From Chara braunii (taxonomy: Eukaryota; Streptophyta; Charophyceae; Charales; Characeae): a DNA stretch of 25,697 bases. Position numbers and translations under genes: made by a program. The DNA lies in the NCBI GenBank assembly GCA_003427395.1, contig BFEA01000026.1, positions 1,176,831 to 1,202,527 of the forward strand, in the 5' to 3' direction. This document shows, one piece after another, positions 16,491-25,697 of the stretch. Below the pieces are notes generated by a model, which saw only the letters and a program-made list of their open reading frames with translations, did no database searches and had not been told where the DNA came from. How positions within the stretch are numbered: the stretch's first letter is position 1; the number at the start of each line of letters is the position of its first letter.

Positions 16491-17370
16491 TATGATTGAT
16501 AATGATCGTGATACGATGAAAATTCTCGGTTGATGGTAATAACGTTGAAGATGTTGATGATTTTTAGAAAAATGGATAACCAAAAACAGCTCCCAGCGGA
16601 TGATAATACTGATGACGAGAATCGACTTCAGTTGGTAAAGATAACGATGAAGGTAAATGATGTTGATGATGATGATGATGATGACGATGATGACTGATGA
16701 CAAGAATCGACTTCAGATGGTAAAGATAACGATGAAGGTAATGATGATGATGATAATGATGATGATAATGATGACGATGATGATAAGGATGATATGGTGA
16801 TGATGATGATGATGGTAATGATGATGATGATGATGGTGATGATAATGACAAAGGATGATGATGGTGCTAACTCGCACCTAATGATGATACTGATAAGGAT
16901 GAACAACACCAATAGCGCCTTAAGATAGTAAACTATTGATGATGGTAGCACTGCTGATAATGCTAATCGTGAAGAAAGATGATGGTGATGAACCACGCCA
17001 ATAGCGTCCTAAAATAGTAAACTATTAATGATGGTAGCACTGCTGATGATGCTAACGTAAAAGATGATGATGGTGACGAACTACACCAGCGGACTTACCT
17101 TGTTGCTGATAGTAGTGACGAAATCTACCTTGATGATGAGGACGAGTTGTACCCTGACGATGATGATGATGATGACAAGCAGCATCCTGATGATGATGAC
17201 GAAACCCTCACCCCGGTGGTGATGTCGAAGCACGCCCTGTTGATGATGATGATAACTATGATGATGACGAGCAGCACCCCGACGAGCAGCCTCCTGGTGA
17301 CGATGACGAAACCCTTACTATGGTGGCGTTGTCGAAACACGCCCTATTGATGATGATGATGATTCCAAGC
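16490..17370 (+). repeat. GAT-rich region with higher-order units
   Basis: GAT/GAC runs alternate with longer repeated blocks. AATCGACTTCAG(T/A)TGGTAAAG occurs at about 16620 and 16706. ATAGTAAACTATT(G/A)ATGATGG occurs at about 16925 and 17014. TCGAA(G/A)CACGCCCT(G/A)TTGATG occurs at about 17226 and 17332. Confidence 0.85.
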
Positions 17371-18148
17371 AGCTCCAGTGCAACGATGCCAGATGATGTC
17401 GTTGAAGAGGATGACAACCCACGCGCACTTCAGGTCCCAGGGGCTGACTCCGCTGTGCTCCACAGGCACGGACTAACCCAACGCCTCATGGCCCTATGCC
17501 ACGGGCAAAACCGCAGCGGCGATGGGGCAAAACGCGAAACTCCCGAGTTACCGTCGAGGGTCGGTCTATCCTCCACGTCAGCCAGTGACGTGGCCTAGAC
17601 CAGCGCCTCCAGGCCCTGCACGTGCGCTACGCGCTGGAATTGTCGGCTGGAAGATCACCACCTCCTGCCATCGCCCGATGTCGAGCTCCAGCTTAGAACT
17701 CCGCCGTGGTTGATGTCGGGGCGCAGCGCTCCCGGTAGCGCTGCGCCCCATCGCGCCCATTAACGGGCCACGATTTTAGGAAACGTACAGGCTCCCCTAC
17801 CTTTCTAGGGCCTACCGGACCACACGTCGTTTTTTTCTTCTTCTCGGGATTAGGCCTCAATCCAGGAACTCACAGCTCAGTGAGTCGAGAGACTCCGGCA
17901 TCTTTGAGAGATTTACCAGGCAACTACCAGGTTCGTCTTTTGGAGTACGAGCCCAGCCTTCTGACCCCTAAACCCTGTTTGTCGCTTCAACCTTTTCTGG
18001 TGCTGCCTTTTGACAGCAGGCCTTTAGAGGCTGCCTGAACATTCTGTCTGGACAACCCTGCAGTCTGCGCTCTCTTTTCAGTGTGAAACAACATAGACCA
18101 AGCAGCATGAGACATCATAGTCCAAGCAAAACCACTCAAAATCTTCAC
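17371..18148. other. No gene recognised; perfect 13-bp hairpin inside
   Basis: The 17400-17750 part is GC-rich with an open plus frame (17320-17598) lacking known motifs. GGGGCGCAGCGCT (17718-17730) and AGCGCTGCGCCCC (17737-17749) form a perfect stem with a 6-base loop. TACCTTTCTAGGGCCT at 17798 also occurs at 15113. Confidence 0.5.
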
Positions 18149-18584
18149 TTAAACCACCTGTACTTAGGCCATACATCGGCCGCGGGCCTTCCATGTTAAC
18201 GCGCTGCATTCTTAGGGGCTCCGGGGGAGGGTTGGAAGCGCGATGGGAGAGGAAGGTGGCGGGCCCAGGGAAAACTGCCCAATGGACTCCAGTATGTCCT
18301 CTTGGATTTCCGTGCATGTGGAAACATGCACGTAGCTGTGTGCAATGCCATAAAAGGGAAAAAAAAAGAAAAAAGAGAAAAAAAAGAAACTTGCGAGGAC
18401 GTGAAATGGAAAAGGACAAAAAAAAAGAATAAACGAAAACTACAGTTGGCAGAGCATTTTCATGATAGCACTTCGACACATGTATCTGGATGCAGTTTCA
18501 GCCTAAAGCCAAGGACGTTTTCATTGCTTTCCTTTTCTTTTTTTCCACGGAAGAGTGAATCCTGGCAGTTTCTAGGCCGCAGGA

Positions 18585-18925
18585 GACTCCCCGTGAGAAA
18601 CGGGGAGCATCCAAGTGCCTGACACAAAATGAACGTTTGAGGCACTCTCCCAAAATGAATGTATCCTCCCTCAATTGTGGGAGAATCCAAGTTCCTGTCA
18701 TGAATCTGAAGGCACTCGCGTTGCACACCATCTTTTCCCTTTTTTGTTCTTTTTTTTGCTGCAAAAGAAAGGAAAAAAAAGAAGAGTCTGGGCTGTATCT
18801 CGCTTGTCCCAAAGGGAAGCACTACCCCGAGAATGTACTCTCCCTCAGTTGTGGGCAGATACTCATGAATAGGAAGGAGGACGTGCAGCCACCTTTTCTG
18901 CCGTTCCTTTTTTTCATCTTGCAAC

Positions 18926-18959
<34 letters not shown>

Positions 18960-19080
18960 CAGCTGTATCTCATGTGACTCAAGAAAGAACTCTCTCGAGA
19001 ATGCATCCTCCCTGAATCCTTGCCATGCACTCATGAAACTGAAGGCCGTCCCTAGAATGCTGTCTTTTTTAAGGAAGATT
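18585..19080 (+). repeat. Diverged tandem repeat, ~3 units with A/T runs
   Basis: Each unit carries a TCCTCCCT(C/G)AAT or CTCCCTCAGTTGTGGG block, a TCATGAA.. CTGAAGGC block and a run of T or A. The 28-base A-run at 18929-18956 is one of these. CTCCCCGTGAGAAACGGGG at the start is a small hairpin, present again near 21237. Confidence 0.65.
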
Positions 19081-19082
19081 TT

Positions 19083-19132
19083 CATGACCGGCCGGTCACC
19101 CGGGCGTGACGCCTGGGTGACTCGGTCATGGC
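19083..19132. repeat. GC-rich hairpin with CGGTCACCCGG
   Basis: CATGACCGGCCGGTCACCCG.. folds back on ..CGCCTGGGTGACTCGGTCAT, followed by an A-run. A sister block CATGCCCGGCCGGTCACCCG is at about 21103. Confidence 0.7.
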
Positions 19133-19439
19133 AAAAAAAAAAAAAAAAAACTGGCGGTGGTTTTTTTCCGCGCTCTCCGAGAGGAGGCCAAATCCGGGCT
19201 CTTTTTTTTTTTTTTGAGTGTTGGCTGTCAAGGGGGGGAACGGGGAGTGTAAATGAATTTTAAAGGGGCTAAAGAAGTTTAAAGGGGGGTGCCTTAGTGT
19301 GATATGGTTATGTTCTTTTTTATCTTTAGTTCTGTGAGGAATTCTTTTTTTTTTTAAAGAACACAGGCAGCCTAATGTCGTATGATCCAGGCACTTCGGC
19401 CTGGTTCATACGACGGCTGCTTTTGAATTATAAAAGCCG

Positions 19440-19990
19440 GAAACCCTACGTATCCACCTTACCTCCCGCACGGCAGGGGTCTGGGTCGCCGGGCTCCCAA
19501 CCGCAGACTCAGACCCCGCAAAGTCCCACCCACCTCCTCGCGATTTAGAGCGGATCGCACCACCACCGACAGTCACCTACCAAAACTGCCAACTCCCACC
19601 ATGATGGCAATTTCGCTAACCTGCGGAAATACCCTACCACCCGCGCGGCAGTGGCCAAAGACCCCGCAGAACCCACCCACCTCCTCGCGATTTAGGGTAC
19701 ACCACTCCTCTCATCTGCATTTCGCCTCACAATGGAGTCTTCACCGCCCTCCATGATGAAGCATGCGCGGAGCGACACTCTCCAATCCCAATCAAGAAAA
19801 CAGGATGTCAGAAGAAAATCCCAACCACATGCAAAAACCAATCCGACAACTTCTCCCCTGTGGGAAGGCCCTACCACCCGCGCGGCTAGGGTCAGACGAC
19901 CCTGCAAACCCACCCGCCTCCTCGCGATTTAGGGCTAACCACTCCCTCAATCTGTGCCAACCCCCCAAGAGACCCCACCGCCCACCATGA
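19440..19990 (+). repeat. Three copies of a CGCGATTTAG-boxed repeat
   Basis: CCTCCTCGCGATTTAG recurs at about 19533, 19680 and 19917. Each is preceded by a CCCGC(A/G)CGGC block and CCCACC(C)ACC. The spacing is uneven (147 and 237 bp). Confidence 0.72.
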
Positions 19991-19999
19991 CAAGGTCTG

Positions 20000-20860
20000 T
20001 GCGGGGCAGCACTCCCAAATCGTCTCAAGTAACCATAAAAGGAACTACGCCAACCTCTATGAAACCAAAAAACAAAAAACGACAATCTACTATGATCCCT
20101 AATTTAAAATAAGCAAAATTCCACGAAAGGGATCGAAATTCCTTCATGCTACCAATAGCAGAACTTCAAAATTGAAAAAACATTTGCCTAACTCAGCTAA
20201 ACAGACACACAGATCCCACCTAATTAAGAATCTAATTGTAGTAAACAACAAAAGCAAAATTGCCGCTCAGGAAACTAGATGCTGCACAAATACGAGAGCA
20301 AAATTAACAAATCCTAACAACAAATATTAATTCCACAAACCACCAAAACATCCAAAACATAAGACTACACTAAAAAAAAACAAATACAACACAACCGGAG
20401 CAAATATTCCTCTATCATAACGAGGAATAAGACTGCCAGCATTTGTCAACACTAGGCTGAGTGAAACCCTATCACGCCGAAGTTGCCCAAACCACCACCA
20501 CGGACAGCTTCCAGTGCCAGCTATCCACAAAACTGCATATCTGAGACCAGGGGGCTGAAACCACTGATCATGCTTCGTTGATGATATGTTGGCGGCTAGC
20601 AAACCCTGCCTTGCGGTCAGCCACACATACGACTCTCTCCCTTCGCGACCTCAAGAGGATTGCCGGCTCTCGCCGACCAAGGCCAGCCATAGCCAGGGGC
20701 ATGGTAATACCCCTACTGGACAGCAACACCATCTCGCGCCCACACGCGCGCTTCTCCCCTTGCGTCTGTGCCATTCCGCTGGCGGGTTCTGGCATGCATG
20801 CAGTGCCTACGTTGCGCTGCATGGGTTAGCGATCTCCCGCCGCTTGCTGCGGCCGTGCGC
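20000..20860. other. AT-rich then mixed sequence, no gene recognised
   Basis: 20100-20400 is A-rich on the plus strand. 20580-20830 is more GC-rich with overlapping open frames on both strands and no motif I can name. Confidence 0.45.
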
Positions 20861-20861
20861 T

Positions 20862-20935
20862 GATGTGACCCTCAGCCAAAAGTTGTCTGTATTGCAATTC
20901 TGCACAACATTTTTTTTTTCAGATTTTTTTGGATT

Positions 20936-20977
<42 letters not shown>

Positions 20978-21037
20978 GGTGACGAATTTCGATGTGACCC
21001 TCAGGCGAAAGTTGTTCAGCTTATTTTTCTGCATAAC

Positions 21038-21071
<34 letters not shown>

Positions 21072-21110
21072 TGCTGGGCTGCCCGGGGCCATGCCCGGGG
21101 GTCATGCCCG
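20862..21110 (+). repeat. 129-bp tandem duplication with 30-33-base T-runs
   Basis: GATGTGACCCTCAG at 20862 and 20991 starts two units, each ending in a long T-run (20939-20971, 21041-21070). The unit bodies share AAAGTTGT and TCTGCA(C/T)AACAT. Confidence 0.85.
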
Positions 21111-21496
21111 GCCGGTCACCCGGTCGCCAATCCGGGCGTGACATCGGGACCCGGGCGCCTGGGATATCTCCCTAGGTTTTTTTCCATTTCCGTTGTTGCA
21201 ATAGAAAAAGAAAGGAGTATGCAGTATCTGATTGACTCCCCGTGAGACACGGGGGGCATCGAAGTCCTGTCACCAATGCAACATTGGGCAGTCTCATGCC
21301 TGCAAGAGTGAAAACTAGAGAGCTACAGCCCGTTTCTATCCTCCTGCTGGCAGCAGGTCCAGAATAAGGGGCGGTACCAGCGCCAGCCCACAAATGTTCC
21401 AAATCGATTTCCCCACACTACAGGCTCGGAAAAAAATGCCGCGCAGGTCGATTTCAGGCACGGCATCAATAGCTGACCGAAGTACTGGTGGTTTAA

Positions 21497-21590
21497 CTAT
21501 GACCAGCCATCATATTGGCAAATAAAAAGCCACTCAAAATCTTCAGTAAAGTGACTAAACTATGCGCAGCCATCACATCGGCAAATATAT
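21497..21590 (+). repeat. Short direct duplication
   Basis: ACTATG..CAGCCATCA..GGCAAAT occurs at about 21496 and 21559. CCACTCAAAATCTTCA between them (21530-21545) also occurs at 18132-18147, right beside the other TTAA end. Confidence 0.65.
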
Positions 21591-21947
21591 GTATTCCTAG
21601 CCTTAGTGCCACAAAAACACTAAGAAAATAGTTCAAGAAGTAGGTAATAGAAAACTCAAAAAAATGAAAGTCCATGAGTTTGAAATCCCGCTATAGTAAC
21701 CCCAATAAAAACAGATAATGAAAGAAGCAGAGGCATTCTTCAATCCTGGCAGTTGCCATAGCACATGTTCTCATCCTATGCAGAGTTTCATTCACTGCCA
21801 TTCTCTCCGGCTTCATGCTCACATATCAGCTGTAGTCTCATTCACAAAAAAATACTTTTATATGAAATTATATCTCAGGTTAGACCACCAGTCCTCTCTG
21901 TCTGCTATCAGTTTCCGATAGCGACGGTTGGGTTTGTCGGAAGCGTA

Positions 21948-22397
21948 TGGTGGACCTCGGGTTGTCGTGGACCGAACGGCGGCGTTCTTAATGTACTATC
22001 TTCATCATTCTTTTACACTCGATTGTGTATAATCATGTCTTGTGTTGTAAACACGTCGTGGTTTTGCCTTGAGATGTTCTGCATTGTTATGATCCTGGCC
22101 AATTTCGAGATACACATTCATCAGATAATACAATGCTGTCCAATTGCAGAAAGAAATGAATGAACTTGAGAAGAGAGAGAAGGTTAGAAGAAGAAGTAAG
22201 AAAGAAGAAAGAAGAAGAAGATGATGTACACCAGCATAGACAAATGACATAAGCTCTTCTTCTTGGCTCAACTCTCTCTTCCTCCTTATCTCCTCCTCTC
22301 TTATTCACACAAGAATTAATAATACAATGTTGAATAGCTGAACCAGAATCAAAGTCCGAATCCCTCTTCTACTGCAGGTATCACTTGAGGTCCACCA
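21948..22397. mobile_element. 450-bp LTR-like or TIR element
   Basis: Ends TGGTGGACCTC and GAGGTCCACCA are perfect 11-bp inverted repeats, flanked by TA on both sides (13 bp counting TA). The TG...CA ends would suit a solo LTR, but a 2-bp target duplication suits a Tc1/mariner-type element better. The interior has a purine tract (22160-22220) and a pyrimidine tract (22254-22303) able to pair, and two ATAATACAATG(C/T)TG copies. Confidence 0.5.
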
Positions 22398-23200
22398 TAG
22401 CCATGGCCGCCTCTCCCACTCTTCACTCTCATAGGCCGAGGCTATGGCGGACTACTAGGCCTTGCCCAGATGCCCAAAGGACAACCCAAAGCAGCTATGG
22501 CTGCTCTAGCTCAGGCCGCCATGCCTGACCCTGCCTCAAAGCTTCTTGGTGTAGCTCAACCCCAGCTGGGGCCTTCCTGCTGCAGCGCCCACCAAGGTGA
22601 TGAAGATGGCTGCCACCATAGCCAGGTAAGTACCTCTGGCGCTCCTCCCCCTTCCTGTCCTTCCTCCTCCGAGTCCTTGCTTCTTCCCCAGCAGCGCTGC
22701 TCCAGCCAGCGCTCCCGCTCCAACCAGTGTGTCGCCAAACTTGCACACCGACAATGAGGCTGCGCTCTTCGCCCGGCCTGGAGATATAGCGGCCTGCTTG
22801 CCTCTTGGGCGGTGACTTCCAGGCCGCTCGGCCTTCCCAGCAACCGGCACCTCCTCCCTTTCGGAGGGAAACATCATTGCAGACTCTGATATTGCCCGTA
22901 CAGGCCCTAGACTCGACTGGTTGGACTGGTACCCGCCTAGACCTAGCCTACAACTACTTGGCCTCTCAAAATGCCACTTTTGTCTTCTTCTGCTCGACCT
23001 CCAGTACCCGCACATCTACCTCTTCAGGGTGCGGTACCGGCCTACCTGCTACTTGAGTGTTTTCCCCGCTGCGATCCCTCAATGTCACGGCCACAGGTAA
23101 GTACCGGCCCTGAGGGCCCAACGAACGAACAAGTGCCCTTACGGGCCATGCACACACTCAAGCCAACCAGCACTCAGACAGACATGCAGTCCAGCAAGCG
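22398..23200. other. GC-rich segment, coding status unclear
   Basis: Open frames exist on both strands (22470-22757 plus, 22536-23015 minus). The minus frame has two hydrophobic stretches (VGAGALAGAALLG, YLAMVAAIFITLVGAAAG). Splice-donor-like CAGGTAAGTACC occurs on the plus strand at about 22622 and 23096. I recognise no family in either direction. Confidence 0.3.
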
Positions 23201-23404
23201 TGCACACACACAGACTTAGTAGCAAGCGGGAAACTCAGCAAGGCATTCAGTCCATGAGCAAAACTCAGAAATCAGCCGTGTGTTTCAGTCCATGTTTGGT
23301 CGGGTCATCACAGCATAATACCTGGTGGCGCCAGCCATTTCGCTCCGGTACCCGAACCCCTGAAAAATGTGGCCCATAATAAGCCGCGACTTTGTTTTTC
23401 AAGC

Positions 23405-23426
23405 GGGGAAAGGTATGGTGGTTAAA
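23405..23426. repeat. Family-B right-end remnant
   Basis: GGGGAAAGGTATGGTGGTTAAA matches the family-B right end with two differences. No matching left end is clear. A weak candidate is TTAGACCACCAGTCCTCTC near 21882. Confidence 0.5.
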
Positions 23427-23455
23427 TTCCATCATCCCAGATTTCCTTAAAGTTC

Positions 23456-23640
23456 TTAGGGCGTACTCACACAGGGGTGTCATAGCAGCAAAATCTGCGA
23501 ATTTTGCTATCCCGATTTTGCTAAAATGCGACCCCGCCCAGTCACATAGCGGCAGCAAATCACAAAAGACACGAGCCGGACTTTCTGGCAATTGCCAAAA
23601 TGGTGCCTGGCAAGGTCACACAGCACGAGGCCCAAATCCT
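23456..23640. mobile_element. Family-F end with unique interior
   Basis: TTAGGGCGTACTCACACAGG matches the 12771 end with one difference. The following ~170 bp (AAAATCTGCGAATTTTGC and so on) has no clear right end. An open frame on the minus strand here (23591-23265) shows no known motif. Confidence 0.35.
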
Positions 23641-23756
23641 TCAACTTTTTTCTTCAACAAAAGTTTGTTTCGAATTTCCTTTCACAAACTCTCAAAGTGA
23701 AAAAAAAATAGCTACCACCTCCACGGGCCAGGACCCACTAGCGCCTTGTCCAGTTG

Positions 23757-23850
23757 ATGTAGCTCAGTGGTTAGAGCACCGGTTGGAAATGCGCACTGTG
23801 GTATGAGGTTGCGGGTTCAAAACTCCGCAGCCTCGTGCATGGACACCGGC
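23757..23850 (+). mobile_element. tRNA-like SINE head, different family
   Basis: TAGCTCAGTGGTTAGAGC (A-box region) and GCGGGTTCAAAACTCCGC (B box inside a T-arm-like hairpin with one extra base) are spaced like a tRNA. The D-arm and T-arm look real, but no proper 7-bp acceptor stem or anticodon arm forms. It is better read as a tRNA pseudogene or SINE head than a working tRNA. The body beyond about 23840 does not match the other two SINEs. Confidence 0.6.
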
Positions 23851-24049
23851 AGGGCGTTAGAATGACGCACGGCTGGACACATACTCCCCTGGGCTGACGC
23901 ATGGTGTTATTACAGACACTGCCTGCGCACCACCCAGGGGGCCAGTCCATGGGTGTTGTATGCTGGTCTAGACTTCAAGTTGGTTGCTTGCTGTTGTTGG
24001 CTTTGGTCGCTCTGATGATCTCCCCCAGTCTACATATGTCACACATTCG

Positions 24050-24142
24050 ATTCACTTCCTGTGGTAATGCATATGGTAGAACCCTCCAGTTTCATACTGT
24101 AGGTCACAGGTTCGAGATTCACACACACACATACACACACAT
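24050..24142 (+). repeat. Second tRNA-like remnant ending in an AC microsatellite
   Basis: A B-box-like GGTTCGAGATTC lies about 50 bp after a degenerate A-box-like GGTAATGCATATGGTAG, followed at once by an (AC)n run. This could be the 3' unit of a dimeric SINE whose 5' unit is at 23757, or chance decay. Weak evidence. Confidence 0.35.
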
Positions 24143-24144
24143 GT

Positions 24145-25060
24145 TAGACACTACCCAAGATACTGACTACAGGTATAACCACGATAGGCTATCGGAGGGA
24201 TGAGGCTGGGGGCTAGTGGAAGGATGGATGATGGCCCACCACCTACTGAGTCTGTAGTCTGTCCCTCTGATCCCTATAGGAAGTACCTAGCCGATGACCG
24301 GATTCTGCTGATAGGTGGGAGACGGTCTCTAGGCATGGGGTCCTTTGGGGGGGGAGGAGCCTCAGCCGATGATCGGGGTTCTGGAGGAGGGCTGTCTATT
24401 TGTTGGCAGCAGATTAAGGGCGCATAGGGTCGCCCCTCCGCTGCGTCAAGGCAAGGTGTTTCTAGGGCTCCTATACATACTACCTACACATGGCTTACAC
24501 AGACACTGGTAGAGGTGATCAGAGCACCTCTCACTGGTATTCACTTCGCAGATGCTCCATGGTGGGAAGCAGCGTCTGCTACGGGTCCACGCACATTACA
24601 AAAAACACATACACATAGCCTGCGGGCACATACCTACAATACCGGACATTCACACATACATAACCATAGGGCTGGGAGGAGGTCACGACCAACTAATAAT
24701 AGGCGTCTCGATGATAAGAGAGGGCATGAGTTACTAGTCGGTCTACTAAGAGGCTAATAGGTGATTGCTTGAGCCTGGCATCCGAAGTTCCCGTGCGACG
24801 AGGTTCGTTTGACTATGCTTCCACCAGGGCTGGGTCACTAGCCCTGGTGCCTGTCACTACTGTTCGGTCCAAGTTCCCCTCGACGGTAGGGTAATGGTCC
24901 TGAGTGCTGGTCACACTGACGTAGGATAGTAGGAATAGGGGATGCACTAGGAGTATTGACGTGAGAATGGGATGAGAAGGTAGCCCCGTCTCTTCAGGGC
25001 AATCATGGCTGACAGCTTCCGGCGATCAATGTGAGCCTAGTAACTGGCCACTAGCACCGT
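24145..25060. other. No gene recognised
   Basis: Mixed sequence. A hairpin AGAGGTG/CACCTCT lies near 24511-24531. A short internal repeat CAGCCGATGA/TAGCCGATGA lies at about 24287 and 24363. Confidence 0.45.
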
Positions 25061-25089
25061 ATTATACCGTGTACGTATGGTTCTCAATC

Positions 25090-25200
25090 ACGTGTGACAG
25101 AATTGGATTGCTACAAGCCATCTATGGACTCAAGGGGAAATCGTGCGGCAGTCTGAGTTTTGAACATATTCAGAAAAAGCGAAAACGTTTTGGCTGTGTA
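25090..25200 (+). pseudogene. Possible Ty1/copia reverse-transcriptase scrap
   Basis: The plus frame reads LLQAIYGLKG, like the AIYGLKQ motif of copia-type reverse transcriptases, then loses similarity. It is only about 10 residues, so chance is possible. Confidence 0.2.
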
Positions 25201-25316
25201 CCCTACCGGTCCCCACGCACTTTCACCATTTGTTCCTTTTTCTTTTATTTCAAAATCACTGTAGCAGAATCGTGTTTTCCAGACTTTTGTTGGGGGGGGG
25301 CAATATTGTGACCTTG

Positions 25317-25436
25317 GGCCTCACTGCACTACTCTCGACATGCACAAAAGACAAAAATATTGGCGGTGTATCTTTCCATATTCGAGTGGAAGATTCACTG
25401 TCGTTTTGCACATTTCGAGAGTAGTGCAGCGAGGCC
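25317..25436. mobile_element. 120-bp foldback MITE with 5-bp target duplication
   Basis: Arms GGCCTCACTGCACTACTCTC (25317 on) and GAGAGTAGTGCAGCGAGGCC (to 25436) pair with one mismatch. Pairing continues inward through ATGCACAAAA and TTTTGCACAT. CCTTG directly flanks both ends (25312-25316 and 25437-25441). The centre has a second small hairpin (ATCTTTCC and GGAAGAT). Confidence 0.8.
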
Positions 25437-25441
25437 CCTTG

Positions 25442-25697
25442 CTACAGTGCTTCGCATGCACAAAAAGGCCGACAGAAAAAAAACAAAAAACAAAGTTGTG
25501 TGTACTGCCAAATATCATAATGACCTGACAGCAACCACCTTCAGAGGACCCAGCCCATTGGCTGAGTGCATCACACACCCAGAAAAAGCGGCGACGAATT
25601 CCATGGCTCACAGCGCATTGGCTGAAGGGAGCACCCTTAGCTGAAATTTCACTTTCTTGAACTCGTAGAAAGAGAGTTCTTTTTTTTTTTTTTTTTC
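25442..25697. other. No gene seen; T-run at window end
   Basis: Two CATTGGCTGA copies (about 25555 and 25616). The window ends in a T-run cut by its border. Confidence 0.5.

Larger units (their letters stand above)
18149..21496. mobile_element. Candidate 3.35-kb TTAA-flanked family-B composite
   Basis: Left end TTAAACCACCTGTACTTAGG (18149-18168). The right end at 21477-21496, read inverted, is TTAAACCACCAGTACTTCGG. These two ends agree with each other beyond GTAC (CTT-x-GG) better than with the small B elements, so they may be one element. The interior has no intact transposase. It holds diverged tandem repeats, GC hairpins with CGGTCACCCGG, 28-33-bp homopolymers and an AT-rich stretch. Alternative: two separate decayed B elements that each lost one end. 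Confidence 0.45.

Noticed and set aside
20586-21245. 219-codon plus-strand frame
   Set aside because: More than a third of it is Phe from T-runs; the N-terminal part has no recognisable motif.
23757-23830. Functional tRNA gene
   Set aside because: Boxes A and B are present, but no acceptor stem or proper anticodon arm forms and the T-loop has an extra base.

Overview
The window looks like nuclear DNA of a green-lineage (Viridiplantae) eukaryote with a repeat-rich genome, possibly a streptophyte alga or other early-diverging plant. Three things point this way. A U6 snRNA-derived copy on the minus strand has plant-type 5' and 3' ends. There is a degenerate block of CCCTAAA-type (plant telomere) repeats. 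The coding sequence is split into short exons by introns of about 2.5-4 kb with GT/AG borders. No prokaryotic operon, rRNA or long open reading frame is present. Species assignment is inference.

Gene content. One gene is supported: an interior piece of an ABCC (MRP-type) ABC transporter on the minus strand. Four exons run 12601->12466 (charged linker), 8446->8302, 5832->5772 and 3175->2996 (first half of transmembrane domain 2). The last three join in frame across exact splice sites and end in the family motif FFHSNPIGRILNRFSADQ. No NBD1 or NBD2 exon was recognised, so the gene probably runs off one or both ends of the window.

Repeats, left to right. Bases 1-440: GA/CT microsatellite with a 27-bp-arm hairpin and a TTAA-family end. 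Bases 1660-4770: four copies of a palindromic ~109-bp element flanked by TA (family A), CAA and GAT microsatellites, a TTAA-type element and a tRNA-derived SINE. Bases 5570-8010: minisatellite, telomere-like block, small TIR element, TA/CT microsatellites with a 59-bp duplication, and a pyrimidine-rich tract. Bases 8541-9740: a SINE with a clear 10-bp target-site duplication, then a G-rich minisatellite between GC-rich palindromes. Bases 9925-11110: a CCTAGGAATGG minisatellite carrying five family-A elements. Bases 11136-12310: a family-B element, two foldbacks and the U6 retrocopy with 13-bp target-site duplications. Bases 12771-15191: nested A and B elements, including a 1.08-kb foldback holding three A and one B. 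Bases 15285-17800: a 474-bp-period duplication and a GAT-rich layered repeat. Bases 18149-21496: a candidate 3.35-kb TTAA-flanked element. Bases 21948-25697: an LTR- or TIR-like 450-bp element, SINE-like sequence and a 120-bp foldback with CCTTG duplications.

The strongest new-looking signals are the two non-autonomous families: A (TA target, whole-length palindrome, 13 copies) and B (TTAA-flanked). They sit inside the ABCC introns, inside a minisatellite at a preferred site, and inside each other.
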